A stretch of DNA of 48,211 nucleotides, taken from the NCBI GenBank assembly GCA_910583795.1, contig CAJTZQ010000023.1:1-48211 (forward strand), in the 5' to 3' direction. The translations under genes and the position numbers were made by a program. The first letter of the stretch is position 1. The number at the start of each line of letters is the position of its first letter. The stretch is from an uncultured Muribaculaceae bacterium (GTDB taxonomy: Bacteria; Bacteroidota; Bacteroidia; Bacteroidales; Muribaculaceae). This document shows, piece after piece, positions 43,692-48,211 of this stretch. A model generated the notes under the pieces. That model made no database searches, was not told the DNA's origin, and worked only from the letters and a program-made list of their open reading frames with translations.

Positions 43692-43721
43692 GAAAGACGG
43701 CAGAGCGCACTGCCGTCTTTC
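43692..43721 (+). terminator. Perfect 12-bp hairpin closing the structured region
   Basis: GAAAGACGGCAG (43692-43703), loop AGCGCA, CTGCCGTCTTTC (43710-43721). T-rich on the right arm and A-rich on the left arm, so it could end transcription in either direction. Confidence 0.7.
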
Positions 43722-43780
43722 TTGTGTGCACCCTCGAATTCTAAACATTCGTTACTTTATCTTTAAAATTAAATAAAAAC

Positions 43781-43811
43781 TTGCAATCCACCTTTTTATT
43801 TATTAACTTTG
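43781..43811 (+). promoter_or_regulatory. Promoter of the pullulanase gene
   Basis: TTGC 43781-43784, 19-base spacer, TAACTTTG 43804-43811. Leader of about 25 bases. The structured RNA region lies upstream of it, so it is not part of this leader. Confidence 0.65.
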
Positions 43812-43841
43812 AAGTTGTAACTGATAAATTCTTACACACAA

Positions 43842-45875
43842 ATGAAATTACATGTATCTCTAACCATGACAGCCGCTATCCTCGCCGTAGGCTCTCTGTT
43901 GTCTCCTCTCCCTTCAATGGCGCAAAGCGCCTACGACGCCCAATTTATCGAATATCCGACATATAACGGAGATGACCTCGAGCTTCTCGTCGACAATTCG
44001 GGCACACATTTCCGTCTCTGGAGCCCTAAAGCACAGGAAGCCAAGGTCAATCTTTATGAAACCGGACACACCGGCGCTCCATACGAAGTGCTAAACATGA
44101 CTCCGGATGCCAAAACAGGCACCTGGACAGCCTCGGTGCCTCAAAAACTTTATGGTAAATTCTACACCTTCCAGATAAAATGGAACGGTGAATGGAAAAA
44201 CGAGACCCCGGGAGTGTGGGCGAAAGCCGTTGGCGTGAACGGAAAACGCGCCGCTATAATTGATTTTTCAAAGACTAATCCTGAAGGATGGGATGCCGAC
44301 AAGGGTCCCGAAGTTAAAAATTTTTCAGATGTGATTGTATACGAAATGCACCACCGCGACATGTCGATGCATCCTTCCTCAGGAATTGCCAATAAAGGGA
44401 AATTTCTCGCCATGACTGAGGATGGAACCGTCACCCCATTAGGTGAAAAGACGGGCATAGACCATCTGAAAGAACTCGGAGTGACCCATGTGCATATTCT
44501 CCCCTCCTACGATTATAACTCAGTAGACGAAATGAACCTGCAGAACAATACGTACAACTGGGGTTATGACCCGCAAAACTATAACGCTCCCGAGGGTTCA
44601 TATTCGACTAATCCATCTGATCCTGCCGCTCGAGTGAGGGAGATGAAAGAGATGGTCAAGGCGCTTCACGACGCCGGAATCGGAGTGATTATGGACGTGG
44701 TCTACAATCATACGGCAGAAAACGATGGTTCCAACTTTGAATTGACGGCTCCGGGATATTATCACCGCCATTGGGACGACGGTAAATATTCAGACGCTTC
44801 CGGGTGTGGCAACGAAACTGCATCCGACCTTCAGCAGATGCAAGACTATATAATCAACTCCACCAAGTATTGGGCAAATGAATACCACATTGATGGCTTC
44901 AGATTCGACCTCATGGCCATACATGACACTGAAACCATGAACAAGGTGGCTCAAGAGCTTAAGAAAATAGATCCATCTATCTTTGTTTATGGCGAAGGTT
45001 GGACCGCAGGCGATTCCCCGCTTGCCGTAGATCGCCGCGCATTGAAAGAAAATGTGTCGAAAATGACCGACATCGCAGTCTTTTCAGACGATCTCAGAGA
45101 TGCTGTGAAAGGTCACTATACAAATGCAGCCGACAGAGGGTTTGCTACAGGAAAGCCGGGGAATGAGGAGACTGTAAAAATAGGAATTGTAGCCGCCACC
45201 GATCATCCACAGGTGGATTATTCAAAAGGCAACAACTCCAAATTTGCTTATGCAAAATCTCCAGAAATGATTGTCAACTACGTATCTTGCCACGACGACC
45301 TTACTCTGACCGACAAACTCCATAAATCTATGGAAGGTGAGCCGGAACAGAATATGCTTGACGCCGCTAAACTTGCCCAGACAATCGTGTTCACTTCCCA
45401 GGGCACTCCTTTCATGTTTGCCGGAGAAGAAATCTTCCGCGACAAACAAGGAGTCCACAACTCCTACAAAAGCCCTGATTCAATCAACGCGATCAATTGG
45501 GAAAACAAGTCAAAATATCGTGACCAGTTTGACTACTACAAGGAACTTATAGCATTGCGTAAGGCTCATCCGGCTTTCCGAATGACTTCGGCAGAAGATA
45601 TCGCCAAACATCTCGTGTTTGATAAAATCGATTCTTCCAAGACTCCAAACCTTATCTCATACTCTATTAAAGACAATGCCAATGGTGATACATGGAAAGA
45701 AATTAAGGTCGTGTTTAACGGAGCCTCACACTCTCAGGAAGTCAACGTGCCTAAAGGGAAATGGATGATCGTGGCTCAAAACGGAAAGATTGCCCACGAC
45801 GGAAGTCTCGGCAAAAGCAAAGGTGGCAAGATATCTCTTGCACCATATTCCGCCCTTATTCTCGCACGTGAATAA
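43842..45875 (+). CDS. pulA: Type I pullulanase, exported
   Basis: Cleaves alpha-1,6 branches in pullulan and starch-like glucans (EC 3.2.1.41). 677 residues. Signal peptide ending SMAQS, so it acts in the periplasm or outside. CBM48-like N-terminal domain (GTHFRLWSPKAQEAKVNLYE), then the type I pullulanase signature YNWGYDP (238-244). GH13 residues: DVVYNH (285-290), nucleophile Asp356 in GFRFDLM, acid/base Glu385 in VYGEGW, and third acid Asp485 in SCHDD. C-terminal beta domain ends APYSALILARE. No SusC/SusD genes nearby, so it is not in a visible starch-utilisation locus. Confidence 0.93.
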   Translation: MKLHVSLTMTAAILAVGSLLSPLPSMAQSAYDAQFIEYPTYNGDDLELLVDNSGTHFRLWSPKAQEAKVNLYETGHTGAPYEVLNMTPDAKTGTWTASVPQKLYGKFYTFQIKWNGEWKNETPGVWAKAVGVNGKRAAIIDFSKTNPEGWDADKGPEVKNFSDVIVYEMHHRDMSMHPSSGIANKGKFLAMTEDGTVTPLGEKTGIDHLKELGVTHVHILPSYDYNSVDEMNLQNNTYNWGYDPQNYNAPEGSYSTNPSDPAARVREMKEMVKALHDAGIGVIMDVVYNHTAENDGSNFELTAPGYYHRHWDDGKYSDASGCGNETASDLQQMQDYIINSTKYWANEYHIDGFRFDLMAIHDTETMNKVAQELKKIDPSIFVYGEGWTAGDSPLAVDRRALKENVSKMTDIAVFSDDLRDAVKGHYTNAADRGFATGKPGNEETVKIGIVAATDHPQVDYSKGNNSKFAYAKSPEMIVNYVSCHDDLTLTDKLHKSMEGEPEQNMLDAAKLAQTIVFTSQGTPFMFAGEEIFRDKQGVHNSYKSPDSINAINWENKSKYRDQFDYYKELIALRKAHPAFRMTSAEDIAKHLVFDKIDSSKTPNLISYSIKDNANGDTWKEIKVVFNGASHSQEVNVPKGKWMIVAQNGKIAHDGSLGKSKGGKISLAPYSALILARE

Positions 45876-45877
45876 CC

Positions 45878-47137
45878 CTACTGTTGGATTAATGCCGTCC
45901 CGATCAACCGGTCGGCTCGGGATCCGGTTTTTCGTAAATACACACAAACAAGATACTCGTTGCCTGTCTCATATTTGTCTCCTTCTATAGGCGATGGATC
46001 GGCAGATTTATTTTTGGAAGCTATAACGTATTGATAGTTATAGCTTCCTTGTTTTAATGGTATTTCCGTCGTATAAAGCCCGCGCACGTGATCAAATCGC
46101 ATCTTGTTGAAATCATTAAACTGATGTAAAGCAAAATCTCCATCTATATAGACATCGGCACCAATCACCTCCGGCATGTCAAGAGTGAAATGCACAGTCA
46201 CATAATCGGCACCCAAATCAGGATCATCTGCGCTGTATTCATCAATCTTGAATCTTCCGTGCTGAGTGATGTCAAAGTTATAGTCTTTTTCCACCCTTGA
46301 TTCATCCTGCATAAGCCACGCATGCCAATTGTTTTCTCCAAATTTCACGGAATCCACATTCATACCCGGATAATCCGTTCTGACAGTCTCAAATCTTCGA
46401 TATTCATTTCCTGCCCTGAAAACAAGCTCAGGCATATGTGAATATACGACGCTCCCCCCCTCCACACGCAAAGGATGACGCAATTCACGCATAGTTTCCG
46501 GACGATTGTTCTGTGTTATCGTAACAACCAAATCCTGATATGGATTAATCCTTTCTGTCATTGCTGCATCCACCGCAAATTCCAATTGCTGAAATTCTGT
46601 GTTGAATCCCCTGTCTGTCCTTCCGCTCACTTTCCCATCTATAGCAACGGCATTTTCCGAAACATAAAAACGTTGTTGAAGTATTACGGAATCATGATTT
46701 CCTTCCGGATACACCACCAATAGGTAATTCCCGCTTACAAGCGGCTTCATGTCCTCATTTGGAATTTCGAGATTATAATTCACATAATGCACGTATGTGT
46801 TGCTGGAATAAGCATAATCCGTGATTTCTCCTTCATTGAACCCTCCCGTATATTCCGGTTCCAACAATTGCGAAGGCTGCCAATCGGCATTGCAATGCAG
46901 CAAACGATATCTGAGATATTCGTGACTGTCTCCAATTATGTCAAAATTAACTAAAAGATGGTCTTCCGTGCCCAATCTTATCACGGGAGGGGCAATGAAA
47001 CTGTCAGGATTTCGCAAAGACAATGATCTTGCCTGTCTGTCAAAAATCTGTGTAGATGTGTCAATAGAGAAACAGACAGGATCTGCAGCGACACACAATA
47101 CGAAAGCCAATAGATATTTTTGAAAGGAATTTACCAT
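45878..47137 (-). CDS. Type IX secretion system Plug protein (DUF5103)
   Basis: 419 residues. Signal peptide, then the family start (DRQARSLSLRNPDSFIAPPVIRLG, in part), LLVNFDIIGDSHEYLRYRLLHCNADWQPSQL, and later GFNTEFQQLEFAV and DGDFALHQFNDFNKMRFD. DUF5103 proteins bind and close one side of the giant SprA/Sov translocon of the T9SS in Flavobacterium. The start ATG overlaps the ung stop by 7 bases, so the two genes share a transcript. Convergent with pulA with a gap of 2 bases. Confidence 0.85.
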   Translation of the reverse strand: MVNSFQKYLLAFVLCVAADPVCFSIDTSTQIFDRQARSLSLRNPDSFIAPPVIRLGTEDHLLVNFDIIGDSHEYLRYRLLHCNADWQPSQLLEPEYTGGFNEGEITDYAYSSNTYVHYVNYNLEIPNEDMKPLVSGNYLLVVYPEGNHDSVILQQRFYVSENAVAIDGKVSGRTDRGFNTEFQQLEFAVDAAMTERINPYQDLVVTITQNNRPETMRELRHPLRVEGGSVVYSHMPELVFRAGNEYRRFETVRTDYPGMNVDSVKFGENNWHAWLMQDESRVEKDYNFDITQHGRFKIDEYSADDPDLGADYVTVHFTLDMPEVIGADVYIDGDFALHQFNDFNKMRFDHVRGLYTTEIPLKQGSYNYQYVIASKNKSADPSPIEGDKYETGNEYLVCVYLRKTGSRADRLIGTALIQQ

Positions 47138-47799
47138 ATTATAGGCGATTTGCCATGAGCCACAAGATATTCATTAGCTTTTGAAAAATGATGGTTGCCA
47201 AAGAAACCTCTATGAGCCGATAACGGTGAGGGATGGGGAGAAGTCAGCACAAGATGTCGGTTGCGATCTATTTTAGCTCCTTTTTTTATAGCATCCGATC
47301 CCCAGAGAAGGAACACAAGATTTTCCTTTGAATTCGCCAAAGCATCGACGGCAGCATCGGTAAATGTTTCCCAACCGATTCCTGAATGCGATTTAGGCTG
47401 ATGCTCCCTGACAGTCAACGAAGAATTCAGCAACAGAACACCCTGTTTCGCCCAACGGCTTAGGTCTCCGTCGGTCGGCATCGGCACACCCGTATCTGCA
47501 CATACTTCCTTGAATATATTCACCAGCGAAGGAGGCATCTGCACACCCGGCGCAACCGAAAAACAAAGTCCGTTTGCCTGCCCCGGACCATGATAAGGAT
47601 CCTGACCGATAATAACCACCTTAGTGTCTTCAAAAGGTGAAGCGTCAAATGCAGCGAATATTTCTTTTCCGGGAGGATACACCCTCACCATCGGATCTGC
47701 ATAGTCACGTCTCACCTTTTCCGTAAGGGAGTAAAAATATGGCTTCTCAAATTCAGGCGCGAGATGCCTTTTCCACCCTTCTTCTATTTTAACATCCAT
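47131..47799 (-). CDS. ung: Uracil-DNA glycosylase
   Basis: Removes uracil from DNA (EC 3.2.2.27). 222 residues. Water-activating Asp67 in GQDPYHGPGQANGLCFSV, LLNSSLTVR, and the leucine-loop region HPSPLSAHRGFFG. Overlaps the downstream Plug gene by 7 bases; this pairing is common in Bacteroidetes. Confidence 0.95.
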   Translation of the reverse strand: MDVKIEEGWKRHLAPEFEKPYFYSLTEKVRRDYADPMVRVYPPGKEIFAAFDASPFEDTKVVIIGQDPYHGPGQANGLCFSVAPGVQMPPSLVNIFKEVCADTGVPMPTDGDLSRWAKQGVLLLNSSLTVREHQPKSHSGIGWETFTDAAVDALANSKENLVFLLWGSDAIKKGAKIDRNRHLVLTSPHPSPLSAHRGFFGNHHFSKANEYLVAHGKSPIIW

Positions 47800-47812
47800 A
47801 GATTATTTATTT

Positions 47813-47966
47813 AAGTTTCGCAAGCTCACTTAAGGTTTGAAGGTTAAGGGGTTAAAGGGTTAAATTTATACATAATATTCAAGGAATCCGGATATTTATC
47901 CACAATTGGAGATTAACCTTTTAACCTCATAACCTCATAACCCTCAACTTTCGCAAGCGAAAGTTG
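47813..47966. repeat. Palindromic low-complexity array upstream of ung (word GGTTAA / TTAACC)
   Basis: AAGGTTAA and two further GGTTAA-type words (47840-47862) face TTAACCTT, TTAACC and repeated CATAACC (47913-47943). The right end is a perfect hairpin CAACTTTCGC-AA-GCGAAAGTTG, whose sequence also occurs at 12061-12090. TTTCGCAAGC occurs again at the left end, 47816-47825. Confidence 0.75.
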
Positions 47967-47977
47967 AATTATTTACA

Positions 47978-48012
47978 TTTCAATTACAGACTATTCTTTT
48001 TCAATTACAGAC
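47978..48012 (+). repeat. 14-base direct repeat spaced by 21 bases
   Basis: TTTCAATTACAGAC at 47978-47991 and again at 47999-48012, exactly two DNA turns apart, upstream of the tRNA promoter. Confidence 0.75.
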
Positions 48013-48050
48013 AAATCTTTATTTGCATGCAATCGGGTAATTATAACTTA

Positions 48051-48082
48051 TTTGCAAAGTTCGGAAAAATTGCTTAACTTTG
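48051..48082 (+). promoter_or_regulatory. Promoter upstream of tRNA-Arg
   Basis: TTTG 48051-48054, 20-base spacer, TAACTTTG 48075-48082. Transcription would start about 70 bases before the tRNA. Confidence 0.55.
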
Positions 48083-48157
48083 CAAAACATCAGGATGTGG
48101 ATGATGACTAAATAGACATCAAAATTCACGTCTCCTGCCATAACTTTATCACAATAC

Positions 48158-48211
48158 GTCTCCATAGTTCAATGGATAGAATATCGGATTCCGGTTCCGA
48201 CGATTAGGGTT
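48158..48211 (+). tRNA. tRNA-Arg(CCG), cut by the window end
   Basis: Acceptor strand GTCTCCA (48158-48164), TA, D stem GTTC/GAAT with AATGGATA loop, anticodon stem TCGGA/TCCGA with loop TTCCGGT, so the anticodon is CCG (48191-48193) and reads CGG. The T arm and 3' end lie beyond the window. Confidence 0.9.

Larger units (their letters stand above)
43193..43841. other. Intergenic region, 649 bases, between rpsO and pulA
   Basis: No protein gene supported. It contains, left to right, the rpsO leader and promoter, a GC-rich structured stretch (43370-43690) that may be an RNA gene, a perfect 12-bp hairpin, and the pulA promoter. Small open frames here have no credible start context. Confidence 0.6.
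47800..48157. other. Intergenic region, 358 bases, between ung and tRNA-Arg
   Basis: No gene. It holds a palindromic array, a direct repeat and a promoter, each described separately. A second TAACTTTA at 48141-48148, close to the tRNA, could be a nearer promoter box. Confidence 0.6.

Noticed and set aside
43370..43725. RNase P RNA, tmRNA or SRP RNA
   Set aside because: No GAGGAAAGTCC or AGATGAATG (RNase P), no tRNA-like ends or tag frame (tmRNA), no GGAAGCAGCC loop (SRP).

Overview
The window is chromosomal DNA of a Bacteroidales bacterium, most likely from the Muribaculaceae or a close relative. The evidence is: promoters of the Bacteroidetes type (TAnnTTTG, often with TTTG about 20 bp upstream); many lipoproteins of families largely confined to Bacteroidetes (DUF4493, PCMD, DUF4923, DUF4925); type IX secretion parts (PorQ and the Plug protein); and core genes in Bacteroidales-like neighbourhoods (cmk-ispH, folP-cdaA, efp next to rpmH). 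The family-level placement is inference; no rRNA gene is present.

Region by region. 0.3-12 kb (all on the minus strand) is an accessory surface region: a PCMD lipoprotein; a REP-associated tyrosine transposase flanked by its repeats; an operon of three DUF4493/PCMD lipoprotein genes, the middle one with TGA exactly at its lipobox cysteine; and two tandem paralogous outer-membrane barrel genes. 12-17 kb carries a DUF4923 protein, a glycogen branching enzyme with a histone-like basic tail, and a single-chain ABC-type ATPase plus DUF4435 protein that resembles a merged PARIS-type defence effector. 17-27 kb (plus strand) is housekeeping: ribE-cmk-ispH-tadA, an ADP-ribosylglycohydrolase, menA, dnaB, two micro membrane proteins, and efp-glycosyltransferase-radC, with rpmH divergent from efp. 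27-34 kb holds the gpmI-nucleotidase-GH3 operon, rplS, rsgA, a small winged-helix gene and a TonB-C protein. 34-39 kb holds porQ, cdaA, folP and typA. 39-43 kb repeats the barrel plus PCMD theme and adds a DUF4925 lipoprotein and rpsO. 43-48 kb holds an unassigned structured RNA region, a type I pullulanase, the T9SS Plug gene, ung and a right-truncated tRNA-Arg(CCG).

How they fit together. GlgB and PulA are a branch-making and a branch-cleaving enzyme for alpha-glucans, but they are far apart and in different compartments (cytoplasm versus exported). PorQ and Plug point to an active type IX secretion system encoded elsewhere. The DUF4493/PCMD lipoproteins and beta-barrels look like cell-envelope proteins whose function is unknown.

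The most unusual structure not explained by genes is a set of intergenic palindromic low-complexity arrays. Each is built from its own short repeated word with complementary arms, and at three sites there is a shared core. Other points worth attention are the TGA at a lipobox, the ATPase-DUF4435 fusion, the transposase with an extra C-terminal domain and REP-like repeats, two probable leaderless genes, and a possible switch-like leader of rpsO. All calls are by reading; no database search was run.
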